NCBI GenBank assembly: GCA_031546845.1
Contig: JAVBJT010000004.1
Coordinates: 1 to 64,000 of the forward strand
Length of the DNA stretch: 64,000 bases
Source of the DNA: Azoarcus sp031546845
Lineage (GTDB): Bacteria; Pseudomonadota; Gammaproteobacteria; Burkholderiales; Rhodocyclaceae
Direction of reading: 5' to 3'
Part shown: positions 32,628-41,614 of the stretch, in pieces
Layout: each line of letters starts with the position of its first letter
How positions within the stretch are numbered: position 1 is the first letter of the stretch
Notes under the pieces: model-generated
The model's input: the letters and a program-made list of their open reading frames with translations, nothing else
What the model was told of the DNA's origin: nothing
The model's database searches: none
Program-made: the position numbers and the translations under genes

Positions 32628-35600
32628 TTACATGCTGCGCCGGTACTGCCCACCCACTTCGTACAACGCGCCGGTGATCTGGCCTAGCGAGCAGTAGCGC
32701 ACGGCGTCGACCAGCACTTCGAACACGTTGCCGTTCTCGATCACGGCCTGGCGCAGCTTCGCCAGCCATTTCGACGTTTCGGCTTCGTGGCGGGTGTGGA
32801 AATCGCGCAGACGGGTGAGTTGGCCCTGCTTTTCTTCCTCGGTCGAACGTGCCAGCTCGATTTCGGGCTGCGCGCTGCCTTTCGGGTTGAGGAAGGTATT
32901 GACGCCGATGATGGGGTAGGAGCCGTCGTGCTTCTTGTGCTCGTAGTACAGGCTTTCCTCCTGGATCTTGCCGCGCTGGTAGCCAGTTTCCATCGCGCCG
33001 AGCACACCGCCACGGCTAGCGATGGCCTCGAACTCCTTGAGCACTGCTTCTTCGACGAGATCGGTGAGTTCCTCGACGACAAAGCTGCCCTGATTCGGGT
33101 TCTCGTTCTTCGCCAAGCCCCATTCGCGGTTGATGATGAGCTGTACGGCCATCGCGCGACGCACGCTTTCCTCGGTCGGCGTGGTGATCGCTTCGTCGAA
33201 GGCGTTAGTGTGCAGGCTGTTGCAGTTGTCGTAGATGGCGATCAGGGCCTGCAGCGTGGTGCGGATGTCGTTGAAGTCCATCTCCTGCGCGTGCAGGCTG
33301 CGGCCCGAAGTTTGGACGTGGTATTTGAGCTTCTGGCTGCGCTCGTTGGCGCTGTACTTGTTCTTCATCGCCACCGCCCAGATGCGGCGGGCGACGCGGC
33401 CGATCACGGTGTATTCCGGGTCCATGCCGTTGCTGAAGAAGAAGCTGAGGTTGGGCGCGAAATCGTCGATGTGCATGCCACGCGCAAGATAGCTTTCGAC
33501 GTAGGTGAAACCGTTGGCCAGCGTGAATGCGAGCTGGCTGATCGGGTTCGCGCCCGCTTCGGCGATGTGATAGCCGGAGATCGACACCGAGTAGAAGTTC
33601 TGCACCTTGTGGTGGACGAAATACTCCTGGATATCGCCCATCATCTTGAGTGCGAATTCGGTGGAGAAGATGCAGGTGTTCTGGCCCTGGTCTTCCTTGA
33701 GAATGTCGGCCTGCACCGTGCCGCGCACGTTCGACAGCGCCCATTCCTTGATCTTCTGCGCTTCGTCCTCGGTCGGATCGCGCCCGTTGTCGGTCTTGAA
33801 CTTGACCGCCTGCTGCTCGATGGCGGTGTTGAAGAAGCAGGCAAGGATGATCGGCGCCGGGCCGTTGATCGTCATCGACACGCTGGTGGTGGGCGCGCAC
33901 AGATCGAAGCCGTCGTAGAGCACCTTCATGTCGTCGAGCGTGGCGATCGATACGCCCGAATTACCGATCTTGCCGTAGATGTCGGGGCGGGGATCGGGAT
34001 CGCAGCCGTATAGCGTCACCGAGTCGAAGGCGGTAGACAGGCGCTTGGCCGGCATGCCTTCGGAAACGCGCTTGAAGCGGCGATTGGTGCGGAAGGCGTC
34101 GCCCTCGCCGGCGAACATCCGCGTCGGATCTTCGTTTTCGCGCTTGAAGGCGAACACGCCGGCGGTGAACGGGAAGGAGCCGGGCACGTTTTCCTTCATC
34201 AGGAATTTGAGCGTCTCGCCTTCGTCATCGTAATCGGGCAGCGAAACCTTGCGGATCTTGCTGCCGGACAGCGATTCGCTGGTGAGCTTGGTACGAATTT
34301 CCTTGTCGCGGATCTTCACCACGTATTCGTCGGCGGCGTACAACTCCTTGGTTGTCGGCCACTGTTCGAGCAGTTTCTTCGCCGCCGGCGTCAATTCGCC
34401 GTCTTTCCAGGAAATCAGTTCGTCGAATGTCGCCAACTGCGCGCCGCTGTCCTTGCCGCAATGCACGAACAGCGCCTTGGCCGTTTTCAGCGATTGGCGT
34501 TCGCGGGCGACGCGAGCCTGCTGCTGTACATGGCCGTGGTAGCCGCGCACGGAATCGGCGATCTCGGCCAGATAGCGGCTGCGTTCGGCGGGAACGATGG
34601 CGCGGCTGTGGCTGGATGCCTTGACCTTGACCACGGGCAGTTTCCCCGCGTGGACTTTCAGCCCCTTTTCCACCAGCTTCGGCAGCAAGGCCTGATAGAG
34701 CGCGGTTACGCCATCGTCGTTGAAACGCGCCGCCATCGTGCCGAATACCGGCATGTCGTCGGTCGGCCGACTGAACAGTTCGCGGTTTCTCTGGTACTGC
34801 TTGCGCACGTCGCGCAGCGCGTCCTCGGCGCCCTTGCGGTCGAATTTATTGATGGCGACGAAGTCGGCGAAATCGAGCATGTCGATCTTTTCCAACTGGC
34901 TCGCCGCACCGAACTCGGGCGTCATCACATAGAGCGACTGATCGACGAAGGGCACGATGGCCGCGTTGCCCTGGCCAATGCCGGAGGTTTCGACGATGAC
35001 GAGGTCGAAGCCGGCGAGCTTGCACGCGGCGATGACCTCGGGCAGCGCACCCGAGATTTCCGAGCCGGTATCGCGAGTAGCCAGCGAGCGCATGAAGATG
35101 TTTTCGTGCTCGATCGCGTTCATGCGGATGCGGTCGCCAAGCAGCGCGCCGCCAGTGCGCTTGCGCGAGGGATCGATGGAAACGATGGCGACCTTCAGCT
35201 TGTCGTCCTGATCGAGGCGGAAGCGCCGCACCAGTTCATCGGTGAGCGAACTCTTGCCCGCGCCGCCGGTGCCGGTGATGCCGAGCGTCGGCGTCGAAAC
35301 CTTGGCCGCGGCTTCTTTCAGCGCCTGCTTGACGGCATCGCTGCAGGCGCCGTTTTCGAGCGCGGTAATCAGTTGGGAAAGGTGACGCAGGCGAACGCCA
35401 CGGTCGCCGCCAGCCAGTTGCTTGAGCACCGCGTCGGCCGCGGCCGGGGTAACGTGGCTGAGATCGATGTCGGCGCGCTCGACGACATCGTTGATCATGC
35501 CTTGCAGGCCGATATTCGCGCCGTCCTCGGGCGAATACAGGCGGGTGACGCCGTAGTCGTGCAACTCGCGGATTTCGGACGGCACAATCACACCACCGCC

Positions 35601-35918
35601 ACCGCCGAACACCTTGATGTCCTTGCCGCCGTTGGCGCGCAGCAGATCGATCATGTACTTGAAGAATTCGACGTGACCGCCCTGATAGCTGGTGATGGCG
35701 ATTCCCTGCACATCTTCCTGCAAGGCCGCATTGACGATTTCGCCCACCGAGCGGTTGTGGCCGAGGTGAATCACCTCCGCGCCAGTCGCTTGCAGGATAC
35801 GGCGCATGATATTGATCGAGGCATCGTGGCCGTCGAACAGCGCCGCGGCCGTAATGAAGCGGACCTTGTTCTTCGGTTTGTAGGGCACCAGCTTACGGCT
35901 CACGCTAAGGTCGGTCAT
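32628..35918 (-). CDS. icmF: Fused isobutyryl-CoA mutase IcmF
   Basis: A 1096-residue adenosylcobalamin enzyme that interconverts isobutyryl-CoA and n-butyryl-CoA, with a built-in chaperone. The order is: B12-binding domain (about 20-150, LFDGHDASINIMRRIL with His31 as cobalt ligand, plus VFGGGGGVIVP); MeaI-type GTPase (about 205-440, Walker A GTGGAGKSS 216-224, VETSGIGQG, INKFDRKGAED); and the mutase barrel (about 560-1096, NFYSVSISGYHIAEAGANP, SLHTNAFDEA). Length and order match the known IcmF of Geobacillus and Cupriavidus. It is transcribed alone. A palindrome resembling LiuR sites lies 104-124 bases upstream, which fits induction during branched-chain acid breakdown. Confidence 0.95.
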   Translation of the reverse strand: MTDLSVSRKLVPYKPKNKVRFITAAALFDGHDASINIMRRILQATGAEVIHLGHNRSVGEIVNAALQEDVQGIAITSYQGGHVEFFKYMIDLLRANGGKDIKVFGGGGGVIVPSEIRELHDYGVTRLYSPEDGANIGLQGMINDVVERADIDLSHVTPAAADAVLKQLAGGDRGVRLRHLSQLITALENGACSDAVKQALKEAAAKVSTPTLGITGTGGAGKSSLTDELVRRFRLDQDDKLKVAIVSIDPSRKRTGGALLGDRIRMNAIEHENIFMRSLATRDTGSEISGALPEVIAACKLAGFDLVIVETSGIGQGNAAIVPFVDQSLYVMTPEFGAASQLEKIDMLDFADFVAINKFDRKGAEDALRDVRKQYQRNRELFSRPTDDMPVFGTMAARFNDDGVTALYQALLPKLVEKGLKVHAGKLPVVKVKASSHSRAIVPAERSRYLAEIADSVRGYHGHVQQQARVARERQSLKTAKALFVHCGKDSGAQLATFDELISWKDGELTPAAKKLLEQWPTTKELYAADEYVVKIRDKEIRTKLTSESLSGSKIRKVSLPDYDDEGETLKFLMKENVPGSFPFTAGVFAFKRENEDPTRMFAGEGDAFRTNRRFKRVSEGMPAKRLSTAFDSVTLYGCDPDPRPDIYGKIGNSGVSIATLDDMKVLYDGFDLCAPTTSVSMTINGPAPIILACFFNTAIEQQAVKFKTDNGRDPTEDEAQKIKEWALSNVRGTVQADILKEDQGQNTCIFSTEFALKMMGDIQEYFVHHKVQNFYSVSISGYHIAEAGANPISQLAFTLANGFTYVESYLARGMHIDDFAPNLSFFFSNGMDPEYTVIGRVARRIWAVAMKNKYSANERSQKLKYHVQTSGRSLHAQEMDFNDIRTTLQALIAIYDNCNSLHTNAFDEAITTPTEESVRRAMAVQLIINREWGLAKNENPNQGSFVVEELTDLVEEAVLKEFEAIASRGGVLGAMETGYQRGKIQEESLYYEHKKHDGSYPIIGVNTFLNPKGSAQPEIELARSTEEEKQGQLTRLRDFHTRHEAETSKWLAKLRQAVIENGNVFEVLVDAVRYCSLGQITGALYEVGGQYRRSM

Positions 35919-36021
35919 CGCTTTATCTCCTTTCCATATTGGCCCCCGATCCGCATGAACCCGCGCACGGGGCGCACTTCATAATTGATTTCGTAATAAG
36001 CAACCGCTTGGCGAATCTAAA

Positions 36022-36042
36022 TTACGTTCACGTAAACGTCAA
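36022..36042 (-). promoter_or_regulatory. LiuR-like palindrome upstream of icmF
   Basis: Read on the minus strand the site is TTGACGTTTACGTGAACGTAA, containing TTACGTGAACGTAA, an exact 6-2-6 inverted repeat. It resembles the TTGACGTTTACGTCAA-type boxes described for MerR-family LiuR regulators of leucine/isovalerate catabolism. It lies in the 300-base divergent gap between icmF and the hybrid kinase gene. Confidence 0.5.
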
Positions 36043-36218
36043 TGTGAGCTTCCCCGCCTTTTCCCACTGCGCACAATGCGTTGCAATGCACTGCATTCGT
36101 TTTTCGCAAACGGTTCGCAGCGGCAAATTCGACAATACCGCCAAGAAATGTGACACCATCGCTCCCATAAAGATAGTCCGCCAACCGCGATGTCCACCCC
36201 TGGAGACACTCCCCGCTC

Positions 36219-38309
36219 ATGGCGCAATTCACCCTACCGGCTCCGACACCAGAACAACGCCGCCGCTACGATCTGCTGCTGGCCGGCCTCGATCTGCTCG
36301 ACCAGGGGCTCGCCGTTTTCGATTCCGGCCCGCGCCTGGTGGCGTGGAACAAGGCTTTTCTCGCCTTGCTGGAACTGCCGGAAACGCTCGTGCGCGTGGG
36401 CACGCCGTTCGAGGAATTCATCCGCTTCAACGCCGAGCGCGGAGAATACGGCCCAGGCGATATCGACAAGCTCGTAGCCGAACGCGTCGCCTCCGCGCGC
36501 TCATTCCAGCCGCACTACACCGAGCGTGTGCGCCCCAACGGCGGCGTGCTGGCCATTCGTGGCATACCTATTCCGAACCTCGGCTTCGTTTCGTTGTGGA
36601 CCGATATCACCGAGCAGCGCCGCTACGAAGAAGTCATCCAGCAACAAAACGCTTCCCTGGAAGCGCGCGTGCGTGCGCGCACCGCCGAACTGGAAGCAGC
36701 CAACCTTCAACTGGCCCAAGCCAATCACGACATCGACCAGATCGCCGACGCGCTACGGCGCAGCGAAACGCGGCTACAACTCATCGTCGATTCGATCCCC
36801 GCGCTCATCGCCTACATCGACCGTGACGAAATCTACCGCTTCGCCAACAAAGGCTATGCGGAGTGGTTCGGCGTGAACAAGGACGACATCGTCGGCCACA
36901 GCATCCGTGACGTTTTTGGCGAAAAAAATTACGCTCAGATCAAGCCGCACCTGGATCGCGCCTATGCCGGCGAACGCGTGAGCTATGAATACAGCCGCGA
37001 GGAAGCGGACCGGCGCATGGCGCACGCGCGCAGCGTGGCGGTGCCCGAAACCGACGCCGACGGCGCCGTGCTCGGCGCTTTCGTTCTCTCGATCGACATC
37101 ACCGAACAAAAGGCAAGCCAGGCCGCATTGATACAAGCGCAAAAAATGGAGGCAGTGGGCCAGCTCACCGGCGGGCTTGCCCACGACTTCAACAACCTCC
37201 TTACGATCATCATCGGCAACCTCTCCACCCTGCGCGCGAAATCGGAACAAGCAAACCCTACGGGCGAGCTTGCCGAATACGTCGCCCCCGCATTGCACGC
37301 GGCGCGGCGCGGCGCTGAACTGATCAAGCGCCTGCTGAGTTTTTCCCGTCAGCAAACACTGGAACCCTGCGCGGTCGAAGTCGGCGCGCTGGTGCACAAC
37401 ATGCTGCATCTGCTGATGCGCTCGTTGTCGAAAACCATCCAGATGAATCTGCGTCTGCCAAGCGAACCGCTCTACGCCTTTGCCGACCCGTATCAACTGG
37501 AAAACGCCCTGCTCAATCTCGCCCTCAACGCGCGCGACGCCATGACCGACGGTGGCGAGCTCACCATCGCCGTATCGCACCGTGATTTTGGCGGCAGCCT
37601 GGCCGAACTGGCCGATCTCGCGCCCGGCGAATACATCCAGATCGACGTTACCGACACCGGTCGCGGCATCGACCCCGCCCTATTGCCGCGCGTGCTCGAA
37701 CCCTTTTTCACCACCAAACCCTTCGGCAGCGGCAGCGGCCTCGGCCTGTCGATGGTGTATGGCTTTCTGCGCCAATCCGGCGGCAACATGCGCATACTCA
37801 GTACCCCCGGCAAAGGCACCAACGTCCGCCTCGTTCTGCCGATGGCGCAACCGCCGGCCGCCATCAGCCCGCCCGCCGAAAGCGACCACGCCCCCCTGCG
37901 CCAACGCGAAGGCCCCGTACTGCTGGTGGAGGACGAACCCGAGGTGCGCAAAGTCATCCGCCTGCAACTGCTCGCCCTGGGTTACCCGGTACTGGAAGCG
38001 GAAAACGGCATCGAAGCCCTGAACTTGCTCGAAAACGTCGCCGACATCGCCGTGCTGGTCAGTGACACCGTTATGCCCGGCGGCATCGGCGGGCGTGAAC
38101 TGGCCGCCCGCGCCCGTGCGCTGCGCGCCGATTTACCGATTCTGTTCATCACCGGTTACGCCGCCGGCAGCGCCGACGACACCCGCGCAACGAATATCCC
38201 GATACTGCGCAAGCCTTTCGATCAGACCGCCCTTGCCGCCGCGCTCGACGAACTGGCCGCGGCAAACAACCCCGCCCCCCCGCAGGAGCCCGCGCCCCTA
38301 TGCCCATAA
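36219..38309 (+). CDS. Cytoplasmic hybrid sensor histidine kinase (PAS-PAS-HisKA-HATPase-REC)
   Basis: A 696-residue kinase with no membrane span. A first PAS domain (about 20-135, ending SLWTDITEQRRYEE) is followed by a coiled coil of the RTAELEAANLQL type (about 140-185). A second PAS (about 190-300, ending VLSIDITEQKASQ) precedes HisKA with phospho-acceptor His322 in GLAHDFNNLL. The ATPase domain shows NLALNARDAM, DTGRGI and GSGSGLGLSMV. A C-terminal receiver begins PVLLVEDEPEVRK, with the acceptor Asp in VLVSDTVMPGG. The next gene overlaps by 10 bases and encodes an OmpR-type regulator, its probable partner. The signal is unknown; PAS domains suggest a redox or small-molecule cue. Confidence 0.92.
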   Translation: MAQFTLPAPTPEQRRRYDLLLAGLDLLDQGLAVFDSGPRLVAWNKAFLALLELPETLVRVGTPFEEFIRFNAERGEYGPGDIDKLVAERVASARSFQPHYTERVRPNGGVLAIRGIPIPNLGFVSLWTDITEQRRYEEVIQQQNASLEARVRARTAELEAANLQLAQANHDIDQIADALRRSETRLQLIVDSIPALIAYIDRDEIYRFANKGYAEWFGVNKDDIVGHSIRDVFGEKNYAQIKPHLDRAYAGERVSYEYSREEADRRMAHARSVAVPETDADGAVLGAFVLSIDITEQKASQAALIQAQKMEAVGQLTGGLAHDFNNLLTIIIGNLSTLRAKSEQANPTGELAEYVAPALHAARRGAELIKRLLSFSRQQTLEPCAVEVGALVHNMLHLLMRSLSKTIQMNLRLPSEPLYAFADPYQLENALLNLALNARDAMTDGGELTIAVSHRDFGGSLAELADLAPGEYIQIDVTDTGRGIDPALLPRVLEPFFTTKPFGSGSGLGLSMVYGFLRQSGGNMRILSTPGKGTNVRLVLPMAQPPAAISPPAESDHAPLRQREGPVLLVEDEPEVRKVIRLQLLALGYPVLEAENGIEALNLLENVADIAVLVSDTVMPGGIGGRELAARARALRADLPILFITGYAAGSADDTRATNIPILRKPFDQTALAAALDELAAANNPAPPQEPAPLCP

Positions 38310-39028
38310 CCCAGTTCGGTGACACCCCACCCATGGTTTTCGTGCTTGAGGACGAAGCCGAAATCGCCCGCCTCATCTGCACTAATCTAAGCGAATACGG
38401 CTTTCGCCACGAGCACCTTTCCACCGGCCGCCAGTTGTTGTCGCGTGCGCGCCAAACCACGCCGGATTTGTGCATCATCGACTTGGGGCTGCCCGACATG
38501 GATGGCATGCAGGTGGTGCGCGAATTACAGGACGGCAGCCCGTGCGCGGTGTTGATCCTGACCGGCCGCAACGACGTCACCGACCGCGTGCTCGGACTCG
38601 AACTGGGCGCCGACGATTACCTCGTCAAGCCTTTCGAGCCGCGCGAACTGGTTGCTCGCGTACGCTCCATCCTGCGCCGCTACCAGCATGCCGTGCCCGA
38701 AATGGCGCCTGCCGAACACACCATCGCCCGTTTCGCCACCTGGACCTTCGACAGCGGCCGCCACGCCCTGATCGCAGCGGACGGCCGCGAAGTCGCACTT
38801 TCCTCCGCCGAGGCCGCGTTGCTTACCCTGCTGCTGCGCCGCCCGAACAAGATCTTGTCGCGCGAACAACTGCTCGGCGAGCGCGAGGTCGACCCCTTCG
38901 ACCGTAGCATCGACGTGCGCATCTCCCGCCTGCGCCGCAAACTCGACGACGACCCGCAAAACCCGCGCCTGATCAAAACCGTCTATGGCGCCGGCTATCT
39001 CTTTTCGACCCAGGTGAGTTGGGAATAG
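38300..39028 (+). CDS. OmpR/PhoB-family response regulator
   Basis: A 242-residue regulator. The N-terminal receiver (MVFVLEDEAEIARLI, acceptor Asp in LCIIDLGLPDMDGM, then KPFEPRELVARV) is linked to a winged-helix DNA-binding domain (EVALSSAEAALLTLLLRRPNKILSREQLLG, then IDVRISRLRRKLDDDPQNPRLIKTVYGAGYLF). The start overlaps the kinase gene by 10 bases, so the two are translated together. ATG at 38300 or at 38333 is possible. Confidence 0.93.
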   Translation: MPITQFGDTPPMVFVLEDEAEIARLICTNLSEYGFRHEHLSTGRQLLSRARQTTPDLCIIDLGLPDMDGMQVVRELQDGSPCAVLILTGRNDVTDRVLGLELGADDYLVKPFEPRELVARVRSILRRYQHAVPEMAPAEHTIARFATWTFDSGRHALIAADGREVALSSAEAALLTLLLRRPNKILSREQLLGEREVDPFDRSIDVRISRLRRKLDDDPQNPRLIKTVYGAGYLFSTQVSWE

Positions 39029-39137
39029 CGCGGCACCGCGAGCAAGCGATGGCCATTCGCTCACGCGGCTAAGAGACTTTCTTGGCCGGGGCATCATTAT
39101 AATTGCAGGTTTTCACCCTTTTCCGGCAGGAGCCCCC

Positions 39138-39614
39138 ATGTCCCAGCGTCCGTTCAAGATCCTCGGTATCCAGCAAGTCGCCATCGGCGGCCCCAGCAAG
39201 GAAAAACTCAAAACGCTGTGGGTGGATATGCTCGGCCTTGAAGTAACCGGCAATTTTGTGTCCGAACGCGAGAACGTCGACGAAGACATCTGCGCCATGG
39301 GCAAGGGCCCCTTCAAGGTCGAAGTCGACCTGATGCAGCCGCTCGATCCGGAAAAGAAGCCCGCCGTCCACACCACGCCGCTCAACCATATCGGCCTCTG
39401 GGTCGACGATCTGCCCAAGGCCGTCGAATGGCTGACAGCCCAAGGCGTGCGCTTCGCCCCCGGCGGTATCCGCCGTGGCGCCGCCGGCTACGACATCACC
39501 TTTCTGCACCCGAAAGGCAACGAGGAGTTCCCCATCGGCGGCGAAGGCGTGCTGGTGGAACTGGTACAGGCCCCCGCCGAAGTCGTCGAAGCGTTCTCCC
39601 GCCTCGCGGGCTGA
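39138..39614 (+). CDS. VOC-superfamily protein, glyoxalase or methylmalonyl-CoA epimerase-like
   Basis: A 158-residue protein with two beta-alpha-beta-beta-beta units. KILGIQQVAIGGPSKEKLKTLWVDMLGL starts the first, and LNHIGLWVDDLPKAVEWLTAQGVRF the second. The end, FLHPKGNEEFPIGGEGVLVELVQ, resembles the HPK-x-x-x-GVLVELV end of methylmalonyl-CoA epimerases. The first half has Gln (IQQVAI) where a metal-binding His is usual, so the metal site may differ. GGCAGGAG precedes the ATG. An epimerase role would sit well with IcmF nearby, but they are separate units. Confidence 0.8.
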   Translation: MSQRPFKILGIQQVAIGGPSKEKLKTLWVDMLGLEVTGNFVSERENVDEDICAMGKGPFKVEVDLMQPLDPEKKPAVHTTPLNHIGLWVDDLPKAVEWLTAQGVRFAPGGIRRGAAGYDITFLHPKGNEEFPIGGEGVLVELVQAPAEVVEAFSRLAG

Positions 39615-39628
39615 CAGTCTCAGGACTC

Positions 39629-39698
39629 ATACGGGTTTGCATTCGACCAGATAACAAGACGACCCAACGCAGTTAGACGGTTAGAGGCGAATCCGTAT
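39629..39698. repeat. Dispersed repeat element, short copy
   Basis: A 70-base element bounded by ATACGG and CCGTAT, with TTTGCATTCGA near the left end and CCCAACG-AGTTAGACG near the right. A second copy lies at 53540-53649 with the same ends and an extra internal segment of about 40 bases. The inverted ends and intergenic location resemble REP-like or MITE elements. Its right part encodes the last residues and stop of the gene at 39673. Confidence 0.75.
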
Positions 39699-40119
39699 CG
39701 CAATTCACCATCCACGGCACCCCGAAACGATCCACTAGCATGCCGAAACCTTCGGCCCAGAAGGTTTTCTGGTAAGGCATGGTGATGCTTCCCTCTGTCG
39801 CGAGCGCATCGAAAACACGCTGGCCTTCCTCAACGCTGCTTGCGCTGACGGAAAGGCTGAAGCCGGCGTATTGCTGATTCACATCGCCCGGCATGCCGTC
39901 GGACACCATAAACTGCATACCGCCAAGCGTGAGGTTGGCGTGCATGATTTTGTCTTCCCATTCGGGGGGCAAAGGCTGGCCGCCAGCGTGCGCATCGGGG
40001 GGCGCATCCTTGTAACGCATCGCAAAGACGAAGCTTTGCTGGACGCCAAGAGCATTGCAGTAGAACACCAGTGCTTCCTCGCAGCGGCCGCCGAAAAACA
40101 GATAGGGCTGTACTTGCAT
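39673..40119 (-). CDS. PhnB-like VOC protein, C-terminus supplied by a repeat
   Basis: A 148-residue protein of the PhnB/DUF1338-like VOC group. MQVQPYLFFGGRCEEALVFYCNALG starts it, IMHANLTLGGMQFMVSDGMPG lies in the middle, and KTFWAEGFGMLVDRFGVPWMVNC at the end. Members often lack a known activity. The start at 40119 follows GGAAGCCAAC and gives the family N-terminus. The final eight or so residues (DTDSPLTV) and the stop are read from the dispersed repeat, so the original end was probably replaced. Confidence 0.82.
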   Translation of the reverse strand: MQVQPYLFFGGRCEEALVFYCNALGVQQSFVFAMRYKDAPPDAHAGGQPLPPEWEDKIMHANLTLGGMQFMVSDGMPGDVNQQYAGFSLSVSASSVEEGQRVFDALATEGSITMPYQKTFWAEGFGMLVDRFGVPWMVNCDTDSPLTV

Positions 40120-40370
40120 GTTGGCTTCCTCGTGTGTGGGTGCGACGAAAACCAGCCGTGGTAAAAACCACGGCCTGCAAGCGACAGTATAGGCATCCTT
40201 GCAGCGGCCGCCCCGCCAGTATCTTTCGGGCATGCGCCGGGCTCACATGAATCGAGCGCCATTTCGAGACTGGCCGGGGCTTCACTGAATTTGAAACATT
40301 CTCCCTACATCGTCAAAGCGGCTACCACCGTGGTAAAGGACTGATCAGAGAGAAAACAGGAGGAAAAATC

Positions 40371-41006
40371 GTGCTCCAAGGCACTGCATTCATTTTTTCC
40401 GAGCCATTTCCGTCGGTGGAAAAAATTGTCACCGAAGCCGAGCAAATGGGGGAGTTACCTCTTAGCGTTCAGATTCCGCCATCGGAGGAATCATCTGCGG
40501 CAACGGAATTCCGGCAAAGCGTACAAGCCGAATTCGCCGCCTTGAGCGATGCCGAAAAAGCCCGGCTGGCCATGGAAATCAACACTGCGGCCCGGATGCG
40601 CAATCCCGCGGCTCAATTAGCCGACCCAGCGCAATTGATCGACGAGGCTTTTCCCGACCAAAGCAGTTACACGCTGACTTTTGCCACATTTCCCAAAGCA
40701 AGGGTCACTATGGTTCTATATCCACGAGATCGGCGGATTTTTCTTTCGCACTTCTCCGACGCGCCACTGCTTTATCTCTTGCTGCAGCGGGTCATGCGGC
40801 AGTTGGGCGGACAAGCTCGCGTGGACCAGGTTGAAACCGATTTTCCGCTTCCCCTGCCATTGACCGAATCGGCGATTGCCGATTATGCCAAGCAATACAA
40901 AAAGGGCTTGTCGAAAACAACCCGATGGTTCGGGTTTTATCTTGGATTGGTGCTGATTGCCGCCCTATCGTCGATCACTGCGCTCATCTGGTTCATTTTC
41001 GGTTAA
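40371..41006 (+). CDS. Unknown protein with one C-terminal membrane span
   Basis: The family is not recognised. The 211-residue product starts with GTG, placed 8 bases after a consensus AGGAGG, which fixes the start. The first 180 residues are soluble, Ala/Glu-rich and helical (REF: FAALSDAEKARLAMEINTAARMRNPAAQL), with a later segment SYTLTFATFPKARVTMVLYPRDRRIFL that could form beta strands. The C-terminus is a single strong span (WFGFYLGLVLIAALSSITALIWFIFG), so it is probably tail-anchored in the inner membrane facing the cytoplasm. It is transcribed alone. Confidence 0.7.
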   Translation: MLQGTAFIFSEPFPSVEKIVTEAEQMGELPLSVQIPPSEESSAATEFRQSVQAEFAALSDAEKARLAMEINTAARMRNPAAQLADPAQLIDEAFPDQSSYTLTFATFPKARVTMVLYPRDRRIFLSHFSDAPLLYLLLQRVMRQLGGQARVDQVETDFPLPLPLTESAIADYAKQYKKGLSKTTRWFGFYLGLVLIAALSSITALIWFIFG

Positions 41007-41108
41007 TGCCACGCCATTGGCAGCCAATAAAATATCCAAATCACATGTATTGCCACTATCCACGTGGAGCCGGACTCCGGCACAGTCCGCGAAAACCGTG
41101 CAGGCTGC

Positions 41109-41579
41109 TCAAGCCTCCAACCGGAGTTGCTGAATCAGGCCATGCACACCGTCCTCGCATAGATCGAGCACGACTTCGAAGCTGGCCGGACCGCCGTAGT
41201 ACGGGTCGGGCACTTCGCTGTAGTCGTGACGCTGGGCGTAGTGCATGAAAGAAACGATCTTGGGGTGGTAAACCGGGGGGCAAGTGTTGCGCATCCATTC
41301 GATATGACCGTTGTCCATCCCCACCAACAGATCGAAGCGGATGTAATCCCCGGTTTCAAGCTTACGCGCGCGCAGGGCGGAAAGATCGTAACCGCGCGCG
41401 GCGGCAGCCTTGCGCGCACGCGGATCGGGCGCCTCGCCTGCGTGGTAGCCGTGCGTACCGGCGGAATCGACTTTGATATAGCCGGACAGCCCCGAGGTTT
41501 CGATGTAGTGCCGCGCCACGCCTTCGGCGGTGGGCGAGCGACAGATGTTGCCGGTGCAGACGAATAAAACCTGTTTCAT
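41109..41579 (-). CDS. Low-molecular-weight protein-tyrosine phosphatase
   Basis: A 156-residue phosphatase with the P-loop CTGNICRS at residues 9-16 and the general-acid Asp in VPDPYYGGP near residue 126. DSAGTHGYHAGEAPDPRA is also typical. It differs from the arsenate reductase at 21276 by lacking the extra redox cysteines. In related bacteria such enzymes act on exopolysaccharide tyrosine kinases; none is in the window. It starts 35 bases after the uvrB stop on the same strand. Confidence 0.92.
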   Translation of the reverse strand: MKQVLFVCTGNICRSPTAEGVARHYIETSGLSGYIKVDSAGTHGYHAGEAPDPRARKAAAARGYDLSALRARKLETGDYIRFDLLVGMDNGHIEWMRNTCPPVYHPKIVSFMHYAQRHDYSEVPDPYYGGPASFEVVLDLCEDGVHGLIQQLRLEA

Positions 41580-41614
41580 TGCGTTCTCCTCTTATTGTTT
41601 CTACGTTTGTGTTG

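Noticed and set aside
34461..35984. 507-residue plus-strand frame opposite icmF
   Set aside because: Antisense to the strongly supported icmF; no ribosome-binding site and no recognisable motif.
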